Shown: positions 36,240-45,657, counted from the stretch's first letter. The stretch is DNA of 64,000 bases from Humisphaera borealis (GCF_015169395.1 NZ_CP063458.1:5704001-5768000), one strand, 5' to 3'. Program-made: numbers and translations. The notes: generated by a model not told the origin, from the sequence alone.

Positions 36240-37094
36240 CTATTCTTCTACCACCACCAGCGTGCACGGGTGCTTCATCGCCGGGCTCTTGATGACCTTG
36301 ACGATCTTCTTATCCGGCGAGACTTCGCGGATGACACCCGCGTGGGCTTCGGAGATCAGGGTGTTGCCGTTGGCCAGCCGGACAAATCCACTCGGCCAGT
36401 TCAGCTTCTGCTCCTTGGGGGCGTCAGCACCGCCATACTTCCAGACGGTCTTGCCGTCCTTGTCGACTTCGATGACGAAGAACCCCTGCGGGCTGCCGTA
36501 GCCGTCGCCGCTGCTGATGATCGTGTTACCGTTGGCCTGGCGGGTGGCCAGGTAGGGGAAGGGGACTTCGTACTGCCAGACCGTTTTGCCGTCTTTATCG
36601 ACCTCCAGAACCTTGTCGAGCGTGCTGGCACAGATCAGTGTATTGCCGTTGTCGAGCCGGCGAACCTGCCGCATGGTGGCGGCCTTGCGGTTGTTGCTGT
36701 TGGGGACGTCGTAGCTCCAGACGATTTTCTTGTTCTGGTCGATCTCCACGACGCGGTGCTTGGAGTTGTCGGCGATGACGGTGTTGCCGTTCTCAAGCCG
36801 CTGGGCCGCTTCGGCGCCGCCGACAACGTCCTTCCCCGCTTCCCAGACGATCTTGCCGTCCGGCGAGTACTCGCGAACGCCCGGCGGGCAGTTCACCAGC
36901 ACGTTGCCGTTCTTGAGCAACTGGACGTCGTGACCGTTGTTGTTGTCGGCTTCCCAGAGGACCTTGCCGTCGTCGGTGATCTTCAGCACTTTCTTGATGC
37001 TGTGATCCGCGACATAGATGTGACGCTCGGCCTGGACGATGCCCGCCGAAAGCAGCAACGTCGAGACGGCAACCGCAAGATGGCGTCGAAGCAT
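36240..37094 (-). CDS. Secreted beta-propeller (PQQ/NHL-like) protein
   Basis: The protein has a signal peptide (LRRHLAVAVSTLLLSAGIVQA) and six or seven short beta repeats of the form DxxGKxVWE and LxNGNTLI: DDGKVLWEADNNN, LLKNGNVLVN, RLENGNTVIADN, RLDNGNTLICAS, DKDGKTVWQYE, RLANGNTLISEAH. This is typical of PQQ- or NHL-like propellers that serve as binding scaffolds. It lacks residues of a catalytic PQQ enzyme. It lies directly upstream of the esterase gene and may act with it. The start at 37094 precedes the signal peptide. Confidence 0.85.
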   Translation of the reverse strand: MLRRHLAVAVSTLLLSAGIVQAERHIYVADHSIKKVLKITDDGKVLWEADNNNGHDVQLLKNGNVLVNCPPGVREYSPDGKIVWEAGKDVVGGAEAAQRLENGNTVIADNSKHRVVEIDQNKKIVWSYDVPNSNNRKAATMRQVRRLDNGNTLICASTLDKVLEVDKDGKTVWQYEVPFPYLATRQANGNTIISSGDGYGSPQGFFVIEVDKDGKTVWKYGGADAPKEQKLNWPSGFVRLANGNTLISEAHAGVIREVSPDKKIVKVIKSPAMKHPCTLVVVEE

Positions 37095-37248
37095 GAACTG
37101 TTCCCTCGTCGTGTGTAACCCCGCATGAGAATCACCTGCCCGCCAACACGGCGGCAGGGCACTCATCAGGATTCGTACACCCGGCGCGATCATTCATTCG
37201 AAAAATGACTCGCGACGGCGGCGGGAGAACAATCGCCCGGCGACGCAA

Positions 37249-40242
37249 TCAGTTCACGTACGCGATCTCGTTGGCAAACAACAGCGCCTGGGCATACTGC
37301 TCCCAGATGGTCAGTGGCTTGCGTTCAACGGTCTCGCCAGTGTTCTGAATCGCGCCCTTGGCACCAATCGGCTTGGCCGCGTCGGCCTTGGCACGCTCGT
37401 CGGCCTTGGCCTGGCTCTTGGTCTTCTCGGCGGGCGGCTTGCCCTTATTCCCGGCCGCACGCTGCGCCAGGATGTGCGTGTTGTAGAACTCCGCCGCCAG
37501 CGACACTTCGACCGGCCGGGCGTTGCGCTGGTAAATCACCTCGTACATCGCACGCACGCGGGCATAGTCGTCGCCGGCCTTGAGGAACTCGGGACGACTG
37601 CACACCTTGCGGGCCACGTCGGCCGACATCGGGCTGTTCATGAAGAACAACGCCTGCTGCGGCACGATCGTCGTCGCCCGCTTGCTGTTGGGGCGGTTCG
37701 GGTCGGCGTAGTCGAACTCCGACAGCAGTTCCGGCAGGTTGCCACGGTCCACGTAGCCATAGACGCTGCGGCGGTTGCTGTAGGGCTCGTCGGTCAGGTT
37801 GACCGGCTTGCCGCCGATGGTGCGATCCAGCTTCCCGCTGAACTGCAGCATCGTGTCGCGGATCGCCTCGAAGTCGAGCCGACGGAGATTGGCCCGCCAG
37901 AGCAGGCGGTTGTCGGGGTCTTTCTGCGTGTAGGTCGGGTTGTTGTCGCTCGCCTGCTGCCAGGTGCTGGACATCAGGATCGTCTTGTGGAGCTTCTTAA
38001 GGCTCCAGCCGTCGGCGACGAACCGCGACGCGAGGTAGTCGAGCAGTTCCGGATGGCTCGGCAGTTCCGATTGCACGCCCAGGTCATCGGGCGTGCGGAC
38101 GAACCCTTCGCCGAAATGACGCAGCCAGACACGGTTCACCAGCACGCGCGCCGTCAGCGGGTTGTCCTTGCTGGCGATCGCCTTGGCGAGTTCCAGCCGG
38201 CCGCTGCCCTGCTTGAAGGGCTGGCGTTCGCCGGTCGTGAGCATCTGAAGGAACTGCCGCGGAACCACCTTGCCCTTGTTGTTCGCTTCGCCACGAATCA
38301 GGATCGGCGAGTCCTGCGGGGTCGCCAGATCGGCGACCACCATCGCACGACCCGGGCCGCCGGCGTGGGTCAGTTCCAGCGTATTGATCTCATTGAAGAT
38401 GAACCGGCCGTAAGCCGTTTCGCCTAGCTTCAGGGTGCCGAAGATTTCGCGCAGGTGGGCATCGGTCATCACCGAGGCGGGCTCGATCTTCAGCGGCACC
38501 TCAATCAGTTGAATCAGGTCGGCGTCGTAGCCGGTCACCGGGCCGCTCGTCGCTTTGCGGTTGGCCTCGATGTACGCCTTGGCCTGCGGGCGGATCGACG
38601 CCAGCAGCTTGCCGTAAACATTGGCGACGTCGTCAATGCTCTTGAGCGAGCTCGGCGAAACGCCCTTGAACGCCGCCACCACCCGGCGGTTCAGCGTTAC
38701 CTTCGTTCCGCCGCCTTCGGCGATGCGATCCAGCACGTCCTTGACGGCTTCGGCGTACCGTTCCTGGCCGAGCTCGGCGAACCATCGGAACGGGGCAAAA
38801 ACCGGGTCGTCCCGCTTGTCGGCCGGGATCGCATTGAGCAACTGCCCGTTGCCGCGGCTCGAAAGCGTGAACTCCTTCACCGTCTTCTGCTTGGCGGCCG
38901 GGTCGCGGAACTGCCCGCGGGAATAGAGCGACGTCAGGATGTAGCCCGCCGCCTTGGGCAGCACCTCGGCCGACGTCTCTTCCAGCACGTCGTAATAGAT
39001 GTCGCGGTTCTTTTTGGCCAGCTCCGCCATCTTCGCGTCAAAGTCCTTCTTGGCGGCCGACGTCGGCGCGGCGCCGACCAACGGCTTTTCGTCCGGCTCT
39101 TCGATGCTGTTGAACACGCCGTGCAGCGAGTAGTAGTCGGCGGTCGGGATCGGGTCGAACTTGTGATCGTGGCAGCGGGCGCACGAGACGGTGATTGCCA
39201 TCGTCGACTTGGTGACCGCGTCGATGCGCTCGTCGATCGTGTCCTGCTTGTTGGCGAACCGCTTGCCGACCGTCAGGAATCCCAGCGCCGCGAGCGAGTC
39301 GGGCTTCTTGGCCGCATCGGGGAGCAGGTCGGCGGCGATCTGCTCGGTCAGGAACTGGTCGTACGGCTTGTCTTCGTTGATCGCCTTGATGACCCAGTCG
39401 CGGTACGTCCAGGCGTAGGCAAAGCGGTAGTCTTCCTTGCGGTTGTTTTCGGTGAAGCCGGTCGTGTCGGAATATCGGGCCGAGTCCAGCCAGAATCGAC
39501 CCCAGCGCTCGCCATAGTGCGGGCTGGCCAGCAGACGATCCACCAGCCGCTCGTACGCGTCCGGCCGGCGATCCATCACAAACGCCTTCACTTCTTCCGG
39601 CGTCGGGGGTAGCCCGATCAGGTCATAACTGACCCGGCGGATCAGCACTTCGCGGGCAGCAGGCAGCGACGGCTTCATGCCGTTCTGTTCGAGCTTCGCC
39701 AGGATGAACGCATCGACAGGATTCTTGATCCACCCCTGCGTCGCGGTCTTGGGCTGCGGAACCGGCGGCTCCTTCACCGGCTGATACGCCCAGTGGCTGC
39801 GGGCCTTGGCGGTCAGTCCGGTCATCTTGCCCGCACCGGCAACTCGCGGGTCGGGCGCGCCCATCTTCACCCACGCCGTCAGGTCGGCGATCTCCTGGTC
39901 GGACAGCTTCTGGCCCTTCGGCGGCATCTGAACGTTGGCGTCGGTGTAGCTGACGGCCTTGATGAGCAGGCTGTTTTCCGCGTCGCCGGGGACGAGCGCC
40001 GGGCCCGTATCGCCGCCGGTCTTCCAGCCGTCGCGTGAGTCGAGCACCAGGCTGCCGCGGCTTTTGCCCTGCGCCGCGCTGTGGCAGTCGTAGCACTTGG
40101 CCGTAAGCAGGGGGCGGATCTTGGCTTCAAAGAACTGGGTCTGCTCGGCCGTCAATGCCGGCGCCGCCACGGGCGCGTCGGCGGCGAAGGCACCGGCCGT
40201 TCCGGAAAGCAGGATCGCAGCGAGTAGTTTGCGGATGTTCAT
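37249..40242 (-). CDS. Exported DUF1549/DUF1553 protein with cytochrome-like CxxCH motif
   Basis: This large (997-residue) exported protein has a signal peptide (MNIRKLLAAILLSGTAGAFA) and an N-terminal cytochrome-c-like planctomycete domain. That domain has KCYDCHSAAQGKSRG with the haem-binding CxxCH and a later MPP methionine. DUF1549 (KNPVDAFILAKLEQNG ... RYSDTTGFTENNRKEDY, part quoted) and DUF1553 (NPLTARVLVNRVWLRHFGEG) follow. The family is nearly confined to planctomycetes and verrucomicrobia; its chemistry is not established. The upstream gene on the same strand, 74 bases away, encodes its usual DUF1501 partner. The ATG at 40242 is used; the TTG at 40251 is less likely. Confidence 0.94.
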   Translation of the reverse strand: MNIRKLLAAILLSGTAGAFAADAPVAAPALTAEQTQFFEAKIRPLLTAKCYDCHSAAQGKSRGSLVLDSRDGWKTGGDTGPALVPGDAENSLLIKAVSYTDANVQMPPKGQKLSDQEIADLTAWVKMGAPDPRVAGAGKMTGLTAKARSHWAYQPVKEPPVPQPKTATQGWIKNPVDAFILAKLEQNGMKPSLPAAREVLIRRVSYDLIGLPPTPEEVKAFVMDRRPDAYERLVDRLLASPHYGERWGRFWLDSARYSDTTGFTENNRKEDYRFAYAWTYRDWVIKAINEDKPYDQFLTEQIAADLLPDAAKKPDSLAALGFLTVGKRFANKQDTIDERIDAVTKSTMAITVSCARCHDHKFDPIPTADYYSLHGVFNSIEEPDEKPLVGAAPTSAAKKDFDAKMAELAKKNRDIYYDVLEETSAEVLPKAAGYILTSLYSRGQFRDPAAKQKTVKEFTLSSRGNGQLLNAIPADKRDDPVFAPFRWFAELGQERYAEAVKDVLDRIAEGGGTKVTLNRRVVAAFKGVSPSSLKSIDDVANVYGKLLASIRPQAKAYIEANRKATSGPVTGYDADLIQLIEVPLKIEPASVMTDAHLREIFGTLKLGETAYGRFIFNEINTLELTHAGGPGRAMVVADLATPQDSPILIRGEANNKGKVVPRQFLQMLTTGERQPFKQGSGRLELAKAIASKDNPLTARVLVNRVWLRHFGEGFVRTPDDLGVQSELPSHPELLDYLASRFVADGWSLKKLHKTILMSSTWQQASDNNPTYTQKDPDNRLLWRANLRRLDFEAIRDTMLQFSGKLDRTIGGKPVNLTDEPYSNRRSVYGYVDRGNLPELLSEFDYADPNRPNSKRATTIVPQQALFFMNSPMSADVARKVCSRPEFLKAGDDYARVRAMYEVIYQRNARPVEVSLAAEFYNTHILAQRAAGNKGKPPAEKTKSQAKADERAKADAAKPIGAKGAIQNTGETVERKPLTIWEQYAQALLFANEIAYVN

Positions 40243-40316
40243 GGGCGTCAAACCAACGGACAGACTTCACGGCACAGGAACGTACGGGTTGCGGTTGCGG
40301 ACAAAGATCCAGGTTC

Positions 40317-41732
40317 CTACGCGATCACACCCTTCACGACCTCGCCGAAGTTGTCGGTCAGGCGGAAGTCGCGGCCGTTGTAGCGGTAGGTGAGCTTGGT
40401 GTGATCGAACCCGAGCAGCGCCAGGATCGTCGCGTGCAGGTCATGAATGTGGACCTTGTTCTGCTCGGCCCGCGCGCCGAACTCGTCGGTCGCGCCGTAA
40501 ACGTTGCCGCCCTTGACGCCGCCGCCGGCCATCCAGCAGCAGAACCCGCGGCCGTTGTGATCGCGGCCGGCGTTGATCGCCCGCTCGTTACCGGTGACGG
40601 TCCGGCCGAACTCGCCGCCCCAGATGACCAGCGTCTGGTCGAGCAGCCCGCGCTTTTTGAGGTCGGCCAGCAGTGCCGCGGCCGGCTGATCGATGTCTTC
40701 GGCCCGCTTGCGCAGGTTGACCTCGAGGTTTTCGTGGTGATCCCAGCCGCCGGCGTTCACCTGGACGAACCGCACGCCGCGCTCGACCAGCCGCCGGGCC
40801 ACCAGCAGCTTGGCGCCCATATCGGTTTCGCCGTACGACTCGCGCATCGCCTGGGTCTCTTTGCTGATGTCGAACGCCTCGGTCGCCTCCGTCTGCATCT
40901 TGAACGCCATCTCGAAGCTTTCGATCCGGCTTTCGAGCTGGTCTTCCTTCCGCAGCTTTTCCGAGTGCATGCCGTTGAGCCGGCGGGCCAGTGCCAGTTG
41001 CAGCTTCTGGTCGTCGGTGGTGACGAACTGGTTCTTGATGTTCAGCAGGACCTTGTCCAGCCGCATGTTCCGGGCGTAGTTGACGTTGACACCCTGGTAT
41101 AGGCTCGGCAGGAACGACGCCTGGCGGTGTTCGGGCTCGCCGCCGAGGGTAATGAACCCGGGCAGGTTCTGGTTCTCGGTGCCCAGGCCGTAGACGGTCC
41201 ACGATCCGAGCGACGGCTTGGGGAGCTGCAGCGAACCGGTGTGCATGAACCGGCTGGCCAGCTCGTGGGCGGGGGCGTCGGTCCAGAGCGACCGGATGAC
41301 GGTCATGTCGTCCACGTGCAGCCCGAGCTTGGGGAACACTTCGCTCACTTCAATGCCGCTCTGGCCGCGCTTGCTGAACTTGTACGGCGACGGCAGGGCC
41401 ACGCCCGCCAGGCCGGGCAGCGTCTTCTCGGCGTACTGCGCCAGTGCCGGCTTGGGATCCCAGGTGTCCACGTGAGACGGCGCGCCGGCGGCGAAAATGT
41501 GGATCACATGCTTGGCCTTGGCCTTGAGCGGCGGCTGCTTCGGCGACAACGGACCCGCCGCGGTCGGCGCTCCTGCGGCACCGGCGGTTTGCGAGCTCGC
41601 GAGCATCATCGCCAGCGACAAGGCGCCCATCCCCATCCCCGTCCGCTGGAGCATCTCCCGGCGGTTCAGGAACAGATCGGCAAGGGTCGGGGTGTGCTGG
41701 GCGGGATCGTAAGTCTTAAAAGGCTTGATCAT
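40317..41732 (-). CDS. Tat-exported DUF1501 protein (sulfatase-fold)
   Basis: This 471-residue protein has a twin-arginine signal (NRREMLQRTGMGMGALSLAMMLA). It is followed by KHVIHIFAAGAPSHVDTWDPK, a phrase typical of DUF1501, which has an alkaline-phosphatase/sulfatase-like fold. Later hallmarks are VWGGEFGRT and GRDHNGRGFCCWMAGGGVKGG. The pairing with a DUF1549/DUF1553 gene on the same strand, with this one first, is the common planctomycete arrangement in content. Function is unknown, probably polymer or redox related in the periplasm. Confidence 0.94.
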   Translation of the reverse strand: MIKPFKTYDPAQHTPTLADLFLNRREMLQRTGMGMGALSLAMMLASSQTAGAAGAPTAAGPLSPKQPPLKAKAKHVIHIFAAGAPSHVDTWDPKPALAQYAEKTLPGLAGVALPSPYKFSKRGQSGIEVSEVFPKLGLHVDDMTVIRSLWTDAPAHELASRFMHTGSLQLPKPSLGSWTVYGLGTENQNLPGFITLGGEPEHRQASFLPSLYQGVNVNYARNMRLDKVLLNIKNQFVTTDDQKLQLALARRLNGMHSEKLRKEDQLESRIESFEMAFKMQTEATEAFDISKETQAMRESYGETDMGAKLLVARRLVERGVRFVQVNAGGWDHHENLEVNLRKRAEDIDQPAAALLADLKKRGLLDQTLVIWGGEFGRTVTGNERAINAGRDHNGRGFCCWMAGGGVKGGNVYGATDEFGARAEQNKVHIHDLHATILALLGFDHTKLTYRYNGRDFRLTDNFGEVVKGVIA

Positions 41733-42026
41733 GGTGCTGGATTACGGGTTACAGACTACGGGTGCGTGTTAAAGAAGCCCTGGCAGCCGTCGAAAAAAAA
41801 CCAAGCGCGCTGCGTCCCCACGAGCATACGACACAACCACTACGAATTGCGCTATGAATCGTTAGATTCCGGCTATCCATAGTCATCAAAAATACCACTC
41901 TTCCCCGAGGATTCTCACATTCGGGCGAACCTGGCACCGCTTCTATCGGGGAAACCCGCATCTCGTCCGCAAGGGAGTCCCGCCGAACAAACCACCCGGA
42001 TTGCCAGAATCGCCCGGCCCATTCAA
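41733..42026. other. Spacer between the DUF1501 gene and tetR, no supported gene
   Basis: A 93-residue frame on the minus strand (41749-42030) overlaps the tetR stop and has no recognisable product. I see no other gene or RNA here. Confidence 0.35.
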
Positions 42027-42659
42027 TCATCCCGGGGATTCACCCACCCTTGAGTGGGTTCGGGAGATGAAGTCACCGGCAACGACGCTTTCGGCCGGCA
42101 GGTACCGGTCCACAACCGACTCCACGAGTCGCCTTGCCGCGGCGAGGCTGGCGGTGTCGCGGGTGAGCTGCTGAGACACGAACGCGCCTTCGATGATCAG
42201 GCACACTTCCTTCGCCAGGGCCTCCGGGTCGCTTGCCCGGGCGCGTTCGGCGATCTCAACGATGATTCGCTCGATCGCGCGCCGGTTCTCCACCGCCGCC
42301 AGGTGCGCCGGATCGTACGGTTGCGGAAACTCCATGATGGCGCTGATGAAAATGCAGCCGTGGTAGCCCGGCTCATTCATGATCTGCTCGATCGCCTGGA
42401 AGAGCGAAAGCAACTGCCCGCGGGCCGATGTGCCGCCGTGCTCCCGGATCGTCTGCAGGAAGTGATTCTGAAGCCAGACGTTCTGCCGGTTCAGCGCTTC
42501 GACCATCAGGTCGTCTTTGCTCTCAAAGTGCTTGTAGAACGCGGTCTTGGTAATCCCCACATCCCCCAGCACCTGATCCAGGCCCACGCTGCGAAATCCC
42601 TCGCGATAAAACAGCACGGTGGCGGCTTCAATCAGGCGTTCGCGGGTTCCGGCGGCCAT
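42027..42659 (-). CDS. TetR-family transcriptional regulator
   Basis: This is a TetR/AcrR-type repressor. The DNA-binding part shows TRERLIEAATVLFYREGFRSVGL, then VLGDVGITKTAFYKHFESKDDL; the C-terminal ligand domain is all-helical (HGGTSARGQLLSLFQAIEQIM). ATG 42659 gives 210 residues and the standard MAAGTRERLIEAA start. It is divergent from the probable mddA gene, with a possible operator in the spacer, and probably controls that gene and itself. Confidence 0.92.
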   Translation of the reverse strand: MAAGTRERLIEAATVLFYREGFRSVGLDQVLGDVGITKTAFYKHFESKDDLMVEALNRQNVWLQNHFLQTIREHGGTSARGQLLSLFQAIEQIMNEPGYHGCIFISAIMEFPQPYDPAHLAAVENRRAIERIIVEIAERARASDPEALAKEVCLIIEGAFVSQQLTRDTASLAAARRLVESVVDRYLPAESVVAGDFISRTHSRVGESPG

Positions 42660-42694
42660 CTTGATGTCTCCGATCCAAAGCAGCAGGTGTACCG

Positions 42695-42724
42695 ATAGTT
42701 CACCAAAGGTGTACTGCAAGTCAA
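42695..42724 (-). promoter_or_regulatory. Candidate tetR promoter with overlapping operator
   Basis: On the minus strand TTGACT (42724-42719) and AACTAT (42700-42695) are 18 bases apart. Within them an imperfect palindrome, AGTTCACC-AAA-GGTGTACT (42697-42715), fits a TetR half-site pair. A repressor bound there would block the promoter. Confidence 0.45.
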
Positions 42725-42781
42725 CTGGCCGGGGCTCCAAAGCGCGTCATAAGTAATGCAGTCCCTTTCAAGGAGCCACAC

Positions 42782-43561
42782 ATGAAGCGCATCGCATTTT
42801 TTGTTTACGGCGTTACGAGCCACGGCATGTTCCTGCTGGTCTACGCCGCACTGGGGTTCTTCGTAACCGGCCAGTTCCTGCCCAGGACGATTGACGGACC
42901 GACCGGCCTTTCCGGCGGGCCGGCGGCAATGGTGAACACGCTGCTACTGCTCAGTTTTGGCGTTCCGCACAGTGTCATGGCCCGCCCCGGCTTCAAGGCC
43001 TGGTGGACACAGATCATCCCCAAGCCTATCGAACGCAGCACGTACGTGCTGATCTCCAACCTGCTTGTCCTGGCGATGATGGCATTCTGGCAGCCGATCG
43101 AGAGCGTCGTTTGGCACGTTCAGTCGCAGCCGCTCGCCGGGCTCATCTGGTCGCTCAGCGCGATCGGCTGGCTTCTGGTCCCGCTGTCGAGCCTGCTAAT
43201 CAACCACTTCGACCTTCTCGGGACGCGACAGGTCTGGCTCTACATGCAGGGGAAGGCGTACAGCCATCTTCCCTTCGCGTCGCCGCTGCTCTACCGGATC
43301 GTCAGACACCCGCTGTATGTCGGCTGGCTGTTGGCGTTCTGGGCGACGCCCTACATGACCGTGGGGCACCTCCAGTTCGCCGGGATTCTGACGGCTTACA
43401 TCCTGATCGCGATCCGGTTCGAAGAGCGCGATCTCCTCGATCAGCACGGCGAGCGCTACGCGAAGTATCGCCGCGAGGTGCCGATGCTGATTCCGTCCGG
43501 CCGCCGCCCCCAGCCAAACCACGCCGCCGAGGCCCCTGTTCGGCACGAGCCGGCGCTATGA
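42782..43561 (+). CDS. mddA: Probable methanethiol S-methyltransferase (MddA-like membrane methyltransferase)
   Basis: This is a membrane protein of the NnrU/isoprenylcysteine-methyltransferase-like superfamily. It has about five to six helices. The C-terminal SAM-binding signature reads YRIVRHPLYVGWLLAFWATPYMT, a phrase characteristic of MddA, followed by RFEERDLLDQHGERYAKYRREVPMLIP. MddA turns methanethiol into dimethylsulfide. Length, 259 residues, fits. A clear AAGGAG lies ahead of ATG 42782. Other methyltransferases of the superfamily (isoprenylcysteine or phospholipid) remain possible. The divergent TetR gene is the likely regulator. Confidence 0.72.
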   Translation: MKRIAFFVYGVTSHGMFLLVYAALGFFVTGQFLPRTIDGPTGLSGGPAAMVNTLLLLSFGVPHSVMARPGFKAWWTQIIPKPIERSTYVLISNLLVLAMMAFWQPIESVVWHVQSQPLAGLIWSLSAIGWLLVPLSSLLINHFDLLGTRQVWLYMQGKAYSHLPFASPLLYRIVRHPLYVGWLLAFWATPYMTVGHLQFAGILTAYILIAIRFEERDLLDQHGERYAKYRREVPMLIPSGRRPQPNHAAEAPVRHEPAL

Positions 43562-43609
43562 CGCGCATGTAACCCTTAAGTCGTCGACCGGAACGCGCGG
43601 AGGTGCATC

Positions 43610-44089
43610 ATGATCAGAGTGCGATCAACCTGTTCGTCAACGCTAACGCAATGGAACTGGTGGCAATGGGCGGTTACGTGGGTTTTGGTACTTACCGCAG
43701 TGGCCGGCGTCTGCCGGTACGCCCTAGCGGCGGCGGCAGTGATTTGCCTGGCGAGCATCGCAATCCTTCGGAGTCGCGACGGCAGCCTTGGTGGCTATCC
43801 GGCACAGATTCGCATCGGATTCCTGGTTCTGCTGCTGTTGGGGAGTTTGCCGTACGGCGGCTGGCTCCATCTGCTGCAACTCGGCGGAACGCTGTCGATG
43901 TGCGCGATCGGCTACTGTCCGATGCATCGGGTGCTGCTGCTCATGCCCTGGAATCGCACCCGCAGGCTTGATTGGACGCTGATTCGCCATTCCCTGTTCA
44001 GCCCGCCGGGCGCAGGTGGACTGGTGCAGTTGGAGACCGGCCGAAAGGTGATGACTTCAGCTTGCGTTGCGGGCGGCACACTTGGGTGA
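43610..44089 (+). CDS. Small multi-pass membrane protein, unknown function
   Basis: The 159-residue protein has four hydrophobic stretches (WAVTWVLVLTAVAGVCRYALA; AAVICLASIAILR; IGFLVLLLLGSLPYGGWLHLL; LSMCAIGYCPMHRVLLLM). The C-terminal half resembles DUF2892-like proteins with a GYCP motif. GGAGG lies about eight bases before ATG 43610. The gene follows mddA by 48 bases and may be in its transcript. The match is too weak for a firm family call. Confidence 0.65.
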   Translation: MIRVRSTCSSTLTQWNWWQWAVTWVLVLTAVAGVCRYALAAAAVICLASIAILRSRDGSLGGYPAQIRIGFLVLLLLGSLPYGGWLHLLQLGGTLSMCAIGYCPMHRVLLLMPWNRTRRLDWTLIRHSLFSPPGAGGLVQLETGRKVMTSACVAGGTLG

Positions 44090-44265
44090 TGAAGGGGTTT
44101 GCGGTGCCTTTACTTCTTGGCTTAGCGCCTTCGTGTTCTCTTCGCTCCGGCGGCGGGGCGAAGAATCTGAAAACCGGGATAACTGGATTGGTGTTGCGGC
44201 GGTCCCCGAACCGCGTCGAACGCTCGCTACTCACCCCAGCGAGCCCCCATCAACCTTCGTACGAA

Positions 44266-44339
44266 TGCAGCCTGCAGGAGTCGAACCTGCAACCCTCGGC
44301 TTCGTAGGCCGATGCTCTATCCAATTGAGCTAAGGCTGC
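44266..44339 (-). tRNA. tRNA-Arg (ACG)
   Basis: The 74-base minus-strand sequence folds into a cloverleaf: acceptor GCAGCCT/AGGCTGC, D-arm TAGCTCAATTGGATAGAGCA, anticodon loop CTACGAA (anticodon ACG) and T-arm GGTTCGACTCC. CCA is not encoded. Position 34 is A, normally deaminated to inosine by TadA. Confidence 0.95.
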
Positions 44340-44422
44340 GAATGACAGTCCCTTCGGTGCGTCCACCGATGGGGGTAGAAGTGTAGTGCAACTCGGGTAT
44401 TGCTGCAATAGTCGCGTGCGAC

Positions 44423-44461
44423 AAAAAAAGGACAAGCCCGCGGATCATCCGCGGGCTTGTC
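44423..44461 (-). terminator. Intrinsic terminator of the OmpH-like gene
   Basis: The hairpin 44431-44445 / 44447-44461 is a near-perfect palindrome (arm GACAAGCCCGCGGAT). On the minus strand it is followed by seven Ts (44429-44423). It terminates the gene ending at 44501. Confidence 0.9.
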
Positions 44462-44500
44462 GGGTTTTCGGTCGAATCGCCGGGCAATCCTCGGACGGCG

Positions 44501-45256
44501 TTACTTGGCCGAGGCCCGGGTTGCCGGAGCGGCAGCGGCGGGGGCCGTGGCCGGGGCGGCTTCGCCAAGGTTGATCGTCGGCAACTGCATCGTCGGCATC
44601 GACGGGTACGTGATCTTCGGCATGTTCGCACGGACGGCGTCGGTCACCTTGTCGGTGATGTCCACCGACGCGGCGTTGTGGAAGATCGCGTCGTTCTTCA
44701 GCAGCACCAGGGTCATGCCCTGCGCCTCGGCTACCTGACGCACGATCGGCTGCGTCGCCTTGCGGTAGCTCGTCAGGATTTCAACCCGACGCTGCTGCAA
44801 CAGCTTGCCGGCGTACTGGTCGGCACCCTGGATGTACTGCTGGCGGTTCTGAAGCACGATCGCCAGCGTCTGCAACTGCTCCTTCGTCAGCGGGAGCTTG
44901 TCGAGGTTGACGTCCTTGTTCAGGTCGTCGGCCTGCTGCGTGCTGAGCTTGGCGCTCTTGATCAGCTCGGCCTTGTGCTGCTTCACCTTGTCCAGCACTT
45001 CGTTGGCGAACGAGGTGACCAGGCGGGTGAGCTCTTGCTTGGCGGTTTCGTTGTCCTTGTTGATCTCGGCGTTCCAGTTGACGGCATCGGCGACCTTGTC
45101 GAGGTCAACCACACCGGCCACGCCACTGTTGCCACCGGAAGCGGCGGCGGTGGTGGTGGTCGTCTTGTCGCAACCGATGGAGGCGAACATTCCGCCGAAG
45201 GCAAAAATCGCGACGGCACCGAAGCGAACGAAGCGGGAAAGGTTCCTGTTCTTCAC
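44501..45256 (-). CDS. OmpH/Skp-like periplasmic lipoprotein
   Basis: This is a probable chaperone-like protein of the Skp/OmpH family, which aids outer-membrane protein folding. The N-terminus has a lipobox (GGMFASIGCDK) instead of a plain signal peptide. VDLDKVADAVNWNAEINKDNE and a coiled-coil stretch (about residues 65-165) follow, then QMTLVLL-like AEAQGMTLVLLKNDAIF and VDITDKVTDAV, which is the OmpH C-terminal signature. An Ala/Pro-rich tail closes the protein. A strong terminator follows. No bamA or lpxD gene is adjacent. Confidence 0.85.
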   Translation of the reverse strand: MKNRNLSRFVRFGAVAIFAFGGMFASIGCDKTTTTTAAASGGNSGVAGVVDLDKVADAVNWNAEINKDNETAKQELTRLVTSFANEVLDKVKQHKAELIKSAKLSTQQADDLNKDVNLDKLPLTKEQLQTLAIVLQNRQQYIQGADQYAGKLLQQRRVEILTSYRKATQPIVRQVAEAQGMTLVLLKNDAIFHNAASVDITDKVTDAVRANMPKITYPSMPTMQLPTINLGEAAPATAPAAAAPATRASAK

Positions 45257-45507
45257 GATGAGATTCCTCGTCTGGGCTTGAAAGGACTTGCAGTGGTGGG
45301 GCGACCGCGTCGCCCGGGGCTAAACTCTCAGGCGGGCGACGCAAATGCACCGCTCGCCGTGAGCCTCGTTAACACGGTGTATCCCATGAATTGCCCGGAC
45401 GCAAGCCGAGTGGCCCCGGCCTTACAGAATGCGAAACTTATGGGACCCCGTGAAATCCAACGCCCTGAACGACTCTGACCACGCCGATGGGAAGCCGCTT
45501 GAAGTCC

Positions 45508-45657
45508 GATTTCAACACGAAGGGCACGAAGAGCACAAAGGGCACGAAGAAGACAAATAATGTGCCGTTTTCGACGGCTGCTCTGCTTAACAGTTGTTTC
45601 TTCGTATCCCGTCTTTCTTCGTGACATTCCTGGCTTCGTGCTCTTCGTGTTGAAATC
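45508..45657. repeat. 47-bp inverted repeat with CACGAAG words
   Basis: Arms 45508-45554 and 45611-45657 are imperfect reverse complements. They share the CACGAAG words seen at 26977-27082, so this is a second copy of one family. A lone, degenerate half-arm (GTGCC...CTTCGTGTTCTC) is visible at about 44104-44146. It is in the gene-free spacer 45257-45742. Confidence 0.8.
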
